DNA from: JAJPKK01 sp963787675
GTDB lineage: Bacteria > Pseudomonadota > Alphaproteobacteria > Rhizobiales > Xanthobacteraceae
Assembly (NCBI GenBank): GCA_963787675.1
Contig: CAWBDV010000003.1
Location: 62,001 to 126,000, forward strand
Direction: 5' to 3'
Length of the DNA stretch: 64,000 bases
The position numbers and the translations under genes are program-made. A model generated the notes under the pieces. It was not told where the DNA came from. It did no database searches and saw nothing but the letters and a program-made list of their open reading frames with translations. Below are positions 8,405-16,372 of the stretch, piece after piece (within the stretch, counting starts at the first letter, position 1; each line of letters opens with the position of its first letter).

Positions 8405-10039
8405 TCACGATCGACTACGCGATCGTAGTTGGCGCAAAAGGGCGGCCTTGATGTCTGCCAAATCTCGCACGCCGAACCAGTAGGCGAGCGTCACGTAGAT
8501 ACCGACGCCTAGACTACACAGAATCGCCGCGCGCAGCAGGACGGTCAGTAACGCAACTCCAGGCATTACTTCAACGAGAAGGATGCGCGCGCCGAGGCCG
8601 ATGACAGTTGCCACAGCCGCGGCCGCGGCGAGCCGGAGCGCGCCGTCCAACATTCCGGGCCCGGTTTCCAGAATTGTGCCCCTGGCGCGCGCTTCGCGAT
8701 CGAAACGGCGGCGCTGCAGCCAGCCGAGCAGCAGGACGTAGACCAGGATCGCGAAGGCGCTGGAAACTGCCAAGCCGACGGCGCCCCACTGCTGACGCAA
8801 CAGCACGTACACCGGCACCATAGTAAATGCGACCGCCGTTCCGATCGTCGTCGGCAGCCATGTGCTGTTCAGCGCATAGAAGCCGCGGCTGATGACCGAT
8901 TGCGCGGCCCAGCCGGCAAGCCCGAGACACAGATAGCCAAGCAGCGTAGCCGTGGCTTGCGCATCAGCGACCGTGAAGCGCGCCGCAAACAATCCCCAGA
9001 TCAGATAGGCGGCTTCGAATCCCGCCACGGTCAGGCACACCTGCGCAGCAAAGGTCGCGGCCAGCATCAGGCGCACGCCGCGGCCGAGCAGTCGATAGGC
9101 TTGAGCGATCCGGCCCGTCGCCACGAGGCGGCTGATCGTAGGGTAGGCCGCAACCCCTGCCGCCATGCCGAAGACGCCGATCGGCACTTTCATCAACGTC
9201 CGCCCGTATTGCAAATATGAGAGCTCGCCCGCGCCGAGATAAGATGCCTGGTTTTTGACGATCCATTCGTCAACCGCGACGATCGAAAATCCGACCATGA
9301 TCGGCAGCGATAGCCAGAGGTATCGTTTCAGATCCGGATTGCGAAAAGACAGAATGGGATACCACCGCATCCGCGTTCTCAAACACCCGAAGAGCGGGAG
9401 TGCGAACGGGCCCAAGAATGCGCCGGCGAGCACGCCCCAGGCGAAGCCCTCGGATCCGAGCCCCGAGTAGTAGGCGCCCGCAACGCCGCCCACGATGATT
9501 CCGGCCGAATAGACGAGCGGCGCCATGGCCGGAAGGAGGTGCCGGTCCTGCGCCTGCAGGGCCGCCGAGAGCAAGCCGCCGATGACGAGAAAGAATTGGG
9601 CCGGCAAAATTATGCGGGTGAGGCGCACCAGCGTGTCCACTTCGTGGGGGGTCGTGAAGCCCGGAGCGACGACACCAACGAGCGAACGTGCAAACAGCAT
9701 CAGCAAAGCGATGCCAAGACACCCAGCGAGCAGGATGAAGTTTGCGATAGCGCTGAAGGCTTTCCAGCCGCGTTCGGGATCGCCGCGCTGAAGATGCTCC
9801 AGGAAGATCGGAATGAACACGATCGACAGCGCACCCGCTGCAAGGAGGTAGTTCAGAAAATCCGGCAGCGTGAAGCTTGCAAAATAGAGATCGGCCTCCC
9901 GGCTCGCTCCGAGGGTGCGGCCGATGATCTGCTCGCGCAGCAGGCCCATGATCCGGCTCAAGAAGATTGAGCCCGCCCAGAGCATTGAGGCTATGCCGAT
10001 GGTACGCGCTTGACTGACGCTGCTCTGCGTTTCGGCCAT
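8405..10039 (-). CDS. murJ: Lipid II flippase MurJ (MviN family)
   Basis: The product is a polytopic inner-membrane protein of about 544 residues with some 13-14 hydrophobic segments, in the MOP superfamily. Hallmarks are the N-terminal LSRIMGLLREQIIGRTLG stretch, the DLYFASFTLPDFLNYLLAAGALS region and AAYPTISRL. MurJ moves lipid II across the membrane for peptidoglycan synthesis. The start at 10039 (MAETQ) removes a 28-residue charged extension. It is monocistronic here. Because the gene sits among accessory stress genes it could be a second MurJ-like flippase for another lipid-linked substrate; this cannot be settled from the window. Confidence 0.85.
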   Translation of the reverse strand: MAETQSSVSQARTIGIASMLWAGSIFLSRIMGLLREQIIGRTLGASREADLYFASFTLPDFLNYLLAAGALSIVFIPIFLEHLQRGDPERGWKAFSAIANFILLAGCLGIALLMLFARSLVGVVAPGFTTPHEVDTLVRLTRIILPAQFFLVIGGLLSAALQAQDRHLLPAMAPLVYSAGIIVGGVAGAYYSGLGSEGFAWGVLAGAFLGPFALPLFGCLRTRMRWYPILSFRNPDLKRYLWLSLPIMVGFSIVAVDEWIVKNQASYLGAGELSYLQYGRTLMKVPIGVFGMAAGVAAYPTISRLVATGRIAQAYRLLGRGVRLMLAATFAAQVCLTVAGFEAAYLIWGLFAARFTVADAQATATLLGYLCLGLAGWAAQSVISRGFYALNSTWLPTTIGTAVAFTMVPVYVLLRQQWGAVGLAVSSAFAILVYVLLLGWLQRRRFDREARARGTILETGPGMLDGALRLAAAAAVATVIGLGARILLVEVMPGVALLTVLLRAAILCSLGVGIYVTLAYWFGVRDLADIKAALLRQLRSRSRS

Positions 10040-10367
10040 CTCAGCTCGTGGTTCGGATAACGTCGAGACTGACCGCAAAAATCGTCTGATCTCCAAAATC
10101 GCGCGCACCGATTTTGCCTGCAAAACCAGCGCTCTCCGCGTCTCGCGACGGTATACACGATAAAATCCGGAGGTCTACTCTGAGGGCAGCCGACAGAGGA
10201 TCGGCTCGCTGGACGTTGCCTCCGGATTGCAGTTGCGAACGGCCAAACGTCGGCGGATCCTGCGAGCGCGACAATTTGTGTTACTCCGGCCAGGCAACCT
10301 TGGGTGAAAGCCGCGGACGGTTTTAGGTTATTATGATTGCGGACGACCGCATGGATGGGGGTACGCC
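10040..10367. other. Divergent intergenic region between murJ and the universal stress gene
   Basis: About 330 bp. An inverted repeat CAAAATCG/CGATTTTG with a 7-nt spacer lies at 10094-10116, 55-77 bp upstream of murJ. No FixK box matching both half-sites and no convincing coding frame was seen. Confidence 0.5.
10094..10116. promoter_or_regulatory. Inverted repeat upstream of murJ
   Basis: CAAAATCG and CGATTTTG are perfectly complementary 8-bp arms separated by 7 bp. The location upstream of murJ suggests an operator or a leader hairpin; nothing else supports either. Confidence 0.3.
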
Positions 10368-11231
10368 GTGGCTTTGAAGGACTTGCTCGTCTACGTCGAT
10401 CAAACCGAAGGCGCGCAAGCACGCATGGAACTGGGCGTCGATCTGGCCCGGCGCCATGCGAGCCGGCTGACCGCGCTGTTCGTGAGAGAAGTCAGCTCTC
10501 CCCAGCAGGAGCTGCTCCGGGCAGCAGAACTGGGGCTGGTCTCGGCCGAGGGTCTTGATCAGCTCAACGCAGCTATCCTCGCGTCCATTGATGAGGCGGC
10601 ACGTCGGTTGCGGTCATCGTTCGAGACTCTCGCGCGGAAACATGAGGTTCGCGTCGAATGGCGCTCGGCTGACGGCATCGCGTCCGTTGTCGTGCCTCAG
10701 CAGGCGCGCTACGTGGATCTCTGCATCGTGGGCCAATCCGAGCGGGAGAAAGGGGCCGCGATCGGATACAGCTTTTCAGAGCAGCTACTGTTCGTGACCG
10801 GGCGGCCGGTCGTGTTCGTTCCGTCTGACGGCCATTTTGCGACCCTCGGTCGGCATGTGATGGTCGCGTGGAATTCAAGTCGTGCCGCCGCGCGTGCCGT
10901 CAATGACGCATTGCCGCTGATCGAGCGCGCCGAGCGGACGACGGTGCTCACCGTCAACTCCGCGGATTTTATCGAATCGCACGGTGCGCCGCCCGCAACG
11001 CAATTGATCGAACACCTCAAGCGCCACAGCCCGTCGGTTGATGCTGTCCAACTCGAGAAAGTTCCAACCGGCTCGATCGCCGAGGCTCTTCAGTCGCAGG
11101 CCCGCAACCTTGGCGCCGATATCATGGTCGCCGGTGCATTTGGTCACCCCAAACTCTGGGAGAAGCTGCTCGGCGGCGTCACGCACGACCTTCTCCATCA
11201 CATGCGGCTCCCAATTCTGATGTCACATTAG
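10368..11231 (+). CDS. Universal stress protein with two tandem Usp domains
   Basis: The 287-residue protein starts at a GTG (MALKDLLVYVDQTEGA). It has two Usp repeats, about 3-145 and 155-287. The second ends with an ATP-binding-like glycine pattern, GAFGHPKLWEKLLGG, close to the G-2x-G-9x-G signature. Tandem Usp proteins are often induced by oxygen limitation or starvation. It precedes an epimerase-like gene by 8 bp and is probably co-transcribed with it. No clear FixK site was found upstream. Confidence 0.88.
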   Translation: MALKDLLVYVDQTEGAQARMELGVDLARRHASRLTALFVREVSSPQQELLRAAELGLVSAEGLDQLNAAILASIDEAARRLRSSFETLARKHEVRVEWRSADGIASVVVPQQARYVDLCIVGQSEREKGAAIGYSFSEQLLFVTGRPVVFVPSDGHFATLGRHVMVAWNSSRAAARAVNDALPLIERAERTTVLTVNSADFIESHGAPPATQLIEHLKRHSPSVDAVQLEKVPTGSIAEALQSQARNLGADIMVAGAFGHPKLWEKLLGGVTHDLLHHMRLPILMSH

Positions 11232-11239
11232 ACGGAACG

Positions 11240-11962
11240 ATGCGCATCTTTCTCGCAGGCGCGACCGGGGCGATCGGACGGGTACTGACGCCGCTGCTGA
11301 TTGCCGATGGACACTCGGTCTTCGGCACGACGCGGTCAGCCTTCAAGGCCGAACTCGTGCGCAAGGGTGGCGCGACCCCTGTGATCGTCGACGTCTTCGA
11401 TGGCGTCGGCTTGACCGAAGCGATGCGGGATGCACTGCCGGAGGTCGTCATCCACCAACTCACCGATTTGCCGCAGGTCGTCGATCCGGCGACGATGCCC
11501 TCCTTCATGGAGGCCAATGCGCGGCTGCGGATCGACGGCACGCGCAATCTGGTAGCGGCGGCCAAGGCAGGCGGTGCGAAGCGCATCGTCGCCCAAAGCA
11601 TCGCGTTCGTATACGCGCCGGGTGAGGGATCTCGTGTGGAGACCGATCCGTTCGCCGTTCAACCCGACGGCAGCTACAGCACTTCGATCCGCGGCGCTAT
11701 TGCGCTCGAAGAGCAGGTGCAGGGAACGCCGGGCATCGCCGGCGTGGTGCTTCGATACGGTCGCCTCTACGGGCCGGGCACGTGGAATGAATCCGGTCCG
11801 TCGAGCGCGGGCGCGGTCCATGTCGACGCCGCAGCGCAGGCCGCGTGCCTTGCCGTCACCCGTGGCGCACCCGGGATTTACAACATCGCCGACGATGATG
11901 GCGGCTTCAGCATCGACAAAGCGCGCCGCGAGCTCGGCTTCGATCCTGTGTTCAGGGTTTAG
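11240..11962 (+). CDS. NAD(P)-dependent epimerase/dehydratase family protein
   Basis: The 240-residue extended-SDR-like protein has the Rossmann motif GATGAIG at 7-13 and an acidic/Thr segment after beta-2. Where extended SDRs carry YxxxK it reads YSTSIRGAIALEE, so the Lys position is Arg or absent. It is shorter than full epimerases (about 300 aa). It lies 8 bp after the Usp gene and converges on udgX. The substrate is unknown and a non-catalytic or atypical role is possible. Confidence 0.75.
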   Translation: MRIFLAGATGAIGRVLTPLLIADGHSVFGTTRSAFKAELVRKGGATPVIVDVFDGVGLTEAMRDALPEVVIHQLTDLPQVVDPATMPSFMEANARLRIDGTRNLVAAAKAGGAKRIVAQSIAFVYAPGEGSRVETDPFAVQPDGSYSTSIRGAIALEEQVQGTPGIAGVVLRYGRLYGPGTWNESGPSSAGAVHVDAAAQAACLAVTRGAPGIYNIADDDGGFSIDKARRELGFDPVFRV

Positions 11963-11982
11963 GAACAGGTCACTGCGCGTAG

Positions 11983-12654
11983 TCACGCCGTCGCTTTGCG
12001 GTGGCCGCCGTGACCGCTTTCCGGCTCAGCCAATTTTTGCCCGCTGCTGTCGCGTGCCAGGCGGAGGTCCGCAACGAAGTCGCGGTACGCCTGCGCTTTG
12101 TCGGCTTCGTCTTGAATGCGCAGCAGGTAGGACGGATGAACGGTCACGAACAGCGGCGTGCCGTCGTCGAGACGATGCATCTTTCCGCGCAGCGCGGAAA
12201 TCGTTGCGGTTCAATTCAAGAGACTTCGCGCCGCGGTCGCGCCGAGGGCAATGATCACCGTCGGCTTTACGATTGCGCGTTCGAGATCGACCCACCATCG
12301 ACAGCGCTCGATCTCATAGGCGTTGGGGCGTTTGTGCAGCCGGCGCTTGCCGCGCATCTCGTGCTTGAAGTGCTTCACCGCATTGGTGACGAAAGCATCA
12401 TTTCGCGCGATCCCTGCTTCCTTGAGCGCCTGATCGAGAATTCGCCCGGCGTGTCCGACGAAAGGCTTGCCGGCAAGGTCCTCCTTGTCACCGGGTTGTT
12501 CGCCGACCAGCATGAAATGGGATTGGGCTTTTCCTTCGCCGGGCACCACCTGGGTCGCATCGGCATAGAGCGGACAGCGCGTGCATTGGGCTTCAGCCTC
12601 GCGAAGTGCGCTCAGCGTCGTGATTGAAGGCATGTCATCAGCGCTATTTGGCAT
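11983..12654 (-). pseudogene. udgX: UdgX-type uracil-DNA glycosylase interrupted by an in-frame TGA
   Basis: The frame encodes a family-4-like uracil-DNA glycosylase of the UdgX subgroup. It shows Cys24 and Cys27 for the iron-sulfur cluster, motif GEQPGD at 51-56, and the UdgX hallmark KRRLH with His107, the residue that in UdgX bonds covalently to the abasic site. A TGA at 12213-12211 stops translation at 147 residues, directly after AAT. The same reading frame then continues for 75 codons (10 codons, then an ATG at 12180) through the second catalytic motif VHPSYLLR. No base gain or loss is needed: CGA to TGA would suffice. The truncated product would lack VHPSYLLR and is probably inactive. 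A sequencing or assembly error is the alternative. Confidence 0.82.
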
Positions 12655-12724
12655 TGGGTGCTCTTATGAACGTTCGATCGTCAGTAGATGTTCCTATCCA
12701 TATGGAAGCAGCTTGCGCACCGCG

Positions 12725-15049
12725 CTAGGCCCCAACCGCCTGCTCGTAAATGTCCTCCTCTTGAGCGTTGTGGATTCGCACGAGCGCCTCGATCAATTCG
12801 ATGATGCGTTGGGCATCGCGGATCAGGTAGCGGTCGGCGTCATCGGGACTAAGGCCGTCGGCAAGGCGCCGCAGCAGCCGCGCCAGGTGGATGATCTCCC
12901 GGTGGGCCCGGCTCATTGCGCCAAGTCCGTGCTGTGCAGCGAGGTATTTTGCCACACGAGGATAGACAGCGCTTTGGTCGTCTCGCTCGTGTTCGACGAT
13001 GTCGCGGGCAATGATCTCATCGGCTTCTGCGATCAGTGAGACTGCTTCGGCGCCCGCGGCATGATCCAGCCTATCGGCGATTTCTCTCAGCCGGTCGAGC
13101 GTCGCTTCCATGCGTTGGTGATCCAACCGCAGCGATGTCGCGGCGCTGGCTGGCATTTGGCGGTGGCCAAACCGGTGACCCGGTGTCAAAGCGCGCAAGG
13201 CGTTGAGGATCACGGCAACGTCGATGACTTCCTGAGTCAAAGCTCCGGCAATGGGCGGCAGCCATCCGATCGCGGCGAAGGCCATTGCCACTCCGGACAT
13301 TGCCAATCCGGAAACGATGCTCTGCAGCGCGATCCGGCGCGTGCGGCTCGCGATCATCAAGGCATCGGACACGCGATCGAGGCGATCGACGAGAATGACG
13401 ACATCGGCAGCTTCGGAGGACGCACTGGCTCCTCGCTCCCCCATGGCGATGCCGACATTGGCGGCCGCCAATGCCGGCGCATCATTGATCCCATCTCCAA
13501 CCATAAGGGTCGGGTGCTGGCGCTGCTCGGTGGCGACGGCATCCACTTTGTCGGCGGGTTCGCGGTCGGCGAGAACCGCATCAAGATCAAGCGCGGCGCC
13601 GATCGTCTCGGCAGCGTCCGCGCGATCGCCGGTCACCATCACGATCCGGGACACACCGGCCGCGCGCAATGCCTGTATCGCGCGCGGCGTCTCGCGCCGA
13701 AGTTCGTCGGCGAGCAAGACGGCACCAATGGTGTGCCCATCGACGGCGACGAACACGCTGAGCGCCGAGCGCCATGCTGCGCGCCGCAGAGCGCGCACCG
13801 CCCACGTCTCGAGTTGGCGGGATCCATTCACCAGTTGGTGCGATCCGACTCGGACCTTTCGACCTTCGAGCACGCCTTCGAGACCAGAGCCCATGGTCTC
13901 GCGCACCTCGGTCGGAACAGTCAGCTTAAGCCCTTTTTTGAGCGCCGCCTCGACGATCGCAGCAGCGACGACGTGATGCGATGCCTGTTCGAGAGAAGCG
14001 GCAATCCGCAAAATTTCGTCGCCTGTTTGTCCTGGTGCAGCTTCGATCGCAACGAGACGCGCACCGCCGACGGTCAGCGTGCCGGTCTTGTCGAACATCA
14101 CCGTGTGTGTTCGCGCGAGAGCCTCGAGTGGTCCGCTGCCTTTGACGAGGATCCCCACTCTTGCGGCTTGCGCCACTCCGGCGATGAAGGCGACCGGCGC
14201 CGCCAAAATGAGCGGGCAGGGCGTTGCCGCGACCAAGACCGCGAGCCCGCGAACAGGATCGCCGGAATAGAACCAGGCGCCTCCAGCGATGATAACGGTG
14301 ACCGGCAAGAGCAGCAGCGCAAAGCGGTCTGCAAGCCGGATGAAGGGCGACTTTGCCGTTTGCGCTGCACCGACCATCCGAACGATACCGGCATACGTGC
14401 TTTCACTCGCCGTCGCGGAAGCTCGGATTTCGAATGAGTCACCCGCATTGAGGGAGCCGCTTCGCGCCAGTTCACCGGCTTGACGGGAAGCCGGGATCGG
14501 CTCGCCCGTCAATGCAGCCTCGTCGATGACCGCAAGCGGGCTGGTGATGATGCCGTCAACCGGCACGACCTCGCCGGCCCGCACAAGGATTTCGTCGCCG
14601 ACCGCGATGCGCTCGACCGGCACATCCTCGATGGATGATACGGATCGGCGATGGGCGGTGCGCGGTGCGCGGTCGATCAGCGACCTGAGATCCCGCTCGG
14701 CGCGGGCGACAGCGATGTCCTCGAGCAGATTGCCGCCGGCATACATGATCGCGACGACGATCCCAGCCAAATTCTGGCCGAGGATGAGTGCGCCCGACAT
14801 CGACAGAAACGCGACCGCGTCCACGCCCATGCGACCCGCCAGGAGATCGCGGATCATGGAGACGAACAGCCCGACAACGACGGGCAACGTGCCGCCCGCC
14901 CAGCACCACGTTGCTAAATCGCCCCGACCCGTGGCCCAGGCCGCGGATCCGAGAACAAGCCCCGCAAGCGCAATGACGATGAGCGCGTGTCGAAACAGGC
15001 GATCGCTGATGATCGCCGACTGCGGAGCGTGGCGCGCTTTATCACTCAT
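12725..15049 (-). CDS. P1B-type metal ATPase with C-terminal hemerythrin domain (P1B-5-like)
   Basis: The 774-residue inner-membrane pump has two N-terminal transmembrane pairs, an actuator domain with TGEP, the intramembrane metal motif TPCP (Cys278), phosphorylation site DKTGT (Asp320) and GDGINDAPA. It lacks an N-terminal HMA domain. After the last membrane helices the final 150 residues form a hemerythrin-like helical bundle (DHQRMEATL, VEHERDDQ, AHREI, HNAQEEDIYE) able to bind a di-iron centre. TPC-motif pumps with this tail are known as the P1B-5 group, associated with nickel/iron export. The ATG at 15049 is chosen since an upstream extension is Arg/Cys-rich. A FixK box is shared with the divergent cytochrome gene. 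Confidence 0.88.
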   Translation of the reverse strand: MSDKARHAPQSAIISDRLFRHALIVIALAGLVLGSAAWATGRGDLATWCWAGGTLPVVVGLFVSMIRDLLAGRMGVDAVAFLSMSGALILGQNLAGIVVAIMYAGGNLLEDIAVARAERDLRSLIDRAPRTAHRRSVSSIEDVPVERIAVGDEILVRAGEVVPVDGIITSPLAVIDEAALTGEPIPASRQAGELARSGSLNAGDSFEIRASATASESTYAGIVRMVGAAQTAKSPFIRLADRFALLLLPVTVIIAGGAWFYSGDPVRGLAVLVAATPCPLILAAPVAFIAGVAQAARVGILVKGSGPLEALARTHTVMFDKTGTLTVGGARLVAIEAAPGQTGDEILRIAASLEQASHHVVAAAIVEAALKKGLKLTVPTEVRETMGSGLEGVLEGRKVRVGSHQLVNGSRQLETWAVRALRRAAWRSALSVFVAVDGHTIGAVLLADELRRETPRAIQALRAAGVSRIVMVTGDRADAAETIGAALDLDAVLADREPADKVDAVATEQRQHPTLMVGDGINDAPALAAANVGIAMGERGASASSEAADVVILVDRLDRVSDALMIASRTRRIALQSIVSGLAMSGVAMAFAAIGWLPPIAGALTQEVIDVAVILNALRALTPGHRFGHRQMPASAATSLRLDHQRMEATLDRLREIADRLDHAAGAEAVSLIAEADEIIARDIVEHERDDQSAVYPRVAKYLAAQHGLGAMSRAHREIIHLARLLRRLADGLSPDDADRYLIRDAQRIIELIEALVRIHNAQEEDIYEQAVGA

Positions 15050-15145
15050 TGTTCTGCAGCGACAGCGGCGATCGGTCCAAACTCGATGTGCAGGCCATGC
15101 CACGCTTCGAGCGCATTGATCTGAGGCGCCAATTCGCCTTGGGCA

Positions 15146-15159
15146 TTGACGAAAGTCAA
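15146..15159. promoter_or_regulatory. FixK/FNR-type box in the divergent promoter of the ATPase and cytochrome c genes
   Basis: TTGA-CGAAAG-TCAA matches the consensus exactly. Its centre is about 104 bp from the ATPase start and 110 bp from the cytochrome start, so a single site could serve either or both divergent units. Confidence 0.6.
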
Positions 15160-15262
15160 ACGCGTCAGGCGGCAGTCGGGCTATCTAGATGGCGGTGAAA
15201 TGTCGGCCTGTCTGCGCGCGATCCCGTTGCTCTCGACGGCCCAATGACGAAGGAGCATGAAA

Positions 15263-15691
15263 ATGCGATTGTGGTTCGGAGCGGCTGTCGTCGGAGCCGG
15301 CTTGTCTTTGGCGCCTGCTACAGTTCAGGCGCAGGTTAACGACATCGGCAAGCGCGAGTACACCAACAGCTGTGCCGTTTGTCACGGCGCAAGCGGCAAA
15401 GGCGATGGGCCGCTCGCGTCCCAGCTTAAGACTCCCGTAGCCAATCTGACGAAGCTCGAAGCGAACAACAACGGCATTTTACCGGTCGAAAAAATCTATG
15501 CAGTCATCGATGGCAGACAGGACGTCTCGGTTCATGGCACCCGTGACATGCCGCTTTGGGGAAACGTGTTCCGAACCGACGTCGCTGCGGGACTATGCTT
15601 TGGATTGGCCTCACCGAAAGAGCTGGAGAATCTGGTGAAGGGCAGAATATTTGCGCTGATCGGCTATATCCACACGCTTCAAGTCAAATGA
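15263..15691 (+). CDS. Periplasmic c-type cytochrome
   Basis: The 142-residue protein has a signal peptide (hydrophobic to about residue 24, ending VQAQ), one haem-binding CAVCH at 37-41 and a likely Met ligand in RDMPLWG. It is a class I cytochrome c of the single-haem SoxX/CccA-like size. The second ATG (15263) has AAGGAG at 7 bp spacing and is preferred to 15257. Expression from a FixK-box promoter next to the cbb3 cluster suggests an electron carrier used in microaerobic respiration, but its partner oxidase is inferred. Confidence 0.85.
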   Translation: MRLWFGAAVVGAGLSLAPATVQAQVNDIGKREYTNSCAVCHGASGKGDGPLASQLKTPVANLTKLEANNNGILPVEKIYAVIDGRQDVSVHGTRDMPLWGNVFRTDVAAGLCFGLASPKELENLVKGRIFALIGYIHTLQVK

Positions 15692-15827
15692 TCTCATTCA
15701 CTGGTTGTTTGGGGGGCGCCTCCTGACACCGTTCAGCGTCAGGCGGTCGGCGTGTAACTGAAATTCGCCGCGGTGACGGAACCGTCGCAACTCATTATTG
15801 TTGTTCGTAATCATTTCAGAGTTCCGC

Positions 15828-16142
15828 ATGTCCCCGCAGCCCCTCATCGTTTCAATTCCGCATCGCCTCGGCAAAGAGGAAGCGATACGACGCCTGAAGT
15901 CCGGCTTGACGACCGCGCAGGCGCAATTCGGCCGCGTGTTCTCGATCGAGGAGGAGACGTGGACGGACGGTCGCCTGCAGTTTCGTATCTCGGCGCTGCT
16001 TCAGCCGATCAGCGGCACGATCGACGTTGCCGAAGACCATGCGCGGCTGGAAGTCCAACTGCCATGGCTCTTGGCCCAAATCGCTGGCAAAATTCAGCAG
16101 ACGATCGAAAAGCAAGCCACGATCATGCTGGAAAAGAAGTGA
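15828..16142 (+). CDS. Polyhydroxyalkanoic acid system family protein
   Basis: The 104-residue protein resembles the small PHA_gran_rgn family found near polyhydroxyalkanoate genes. It begins with the family-like SIPHRLGKEEAIRRLKSGL segment and ends in a long amphipathic helix (LLAQIAGKIQQTIEKQ). No signal peptide is seen. The ATG at 15828 is chosen over a TTG at 15798. Function is not established for the family; its presence with a phasin and a PhaC-like gene supports a link to storage granules. Confidence 0.7.
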   Translation: MSPQPLIVSIPHRLGKEEAIRRLKSGLTTAQAQFGRVFSIEEETWTDGRLQFRISALLQPISGTIDVAEDHARLEVQLPWLLAQIAGKIQQTIEKQATIMLEKK

Positions 16143-16201
16143 GGCGGGTGGTCCGTTCTTTGCCACGCCGGGTTATGGAGCAGCCTGACGATGCCGATTG
16201 A

Positions 16202-16372
16202 CTATGCCGGATCCTTGCGGCCGCTGTCCGGCGCGTCGTCGTCCATGATGGCGCGCCACGCTGCGCCTTCGAGGTCGTCGTACTGACCCGACTTCAGCGA
16301 CCACAAGAACGCGCTGAGGCCGAGCAGGCCGAGACCGAGCGCCATCGGCACGAGAAAGATCAGGACTTCCAT
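16202..16372 (-). CDS. ccoS: cbb3-type cytochrome oxidase assembly protein CcoS
   Basis: A 56-residue protein (MEVLIFLVPMALGLG...) with one N-terminal transmembrane helix and the CcoS-typical FLWSLKSGQYDDLEGAAWR segment. CcoS is needed for cofactor insertion into the cbb3 oxidase. Its start overlaps the 3' end of ccoI by 13 bp, and its ribosome-binding site (GGAG in GGAGCAGGATAG) lies inside an 18-bp tandem duplication at the end of ccoI. It is the last gene of ccoGHIS. Confidence 0.93.
   Translation of the reverse strand: MEVLIFLVPMALGLGLLGLSAFLWSLKSGQYDDLEGAAWRAIMDDDAPDSGRKDPA

Noticed and set aside
12211..12213. TGA in udgX as a selenocysteine or programmed readthrough codon
   Set aside because: Homologues do not need Cys or Sec at this place, and no selenocysteine element was recognised; a nonsense mutation is simpler.
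13061..14437. A 458-residue plus-strand frame
   Set aside because: It is antisense to the hemerythrin-ATPase gene.
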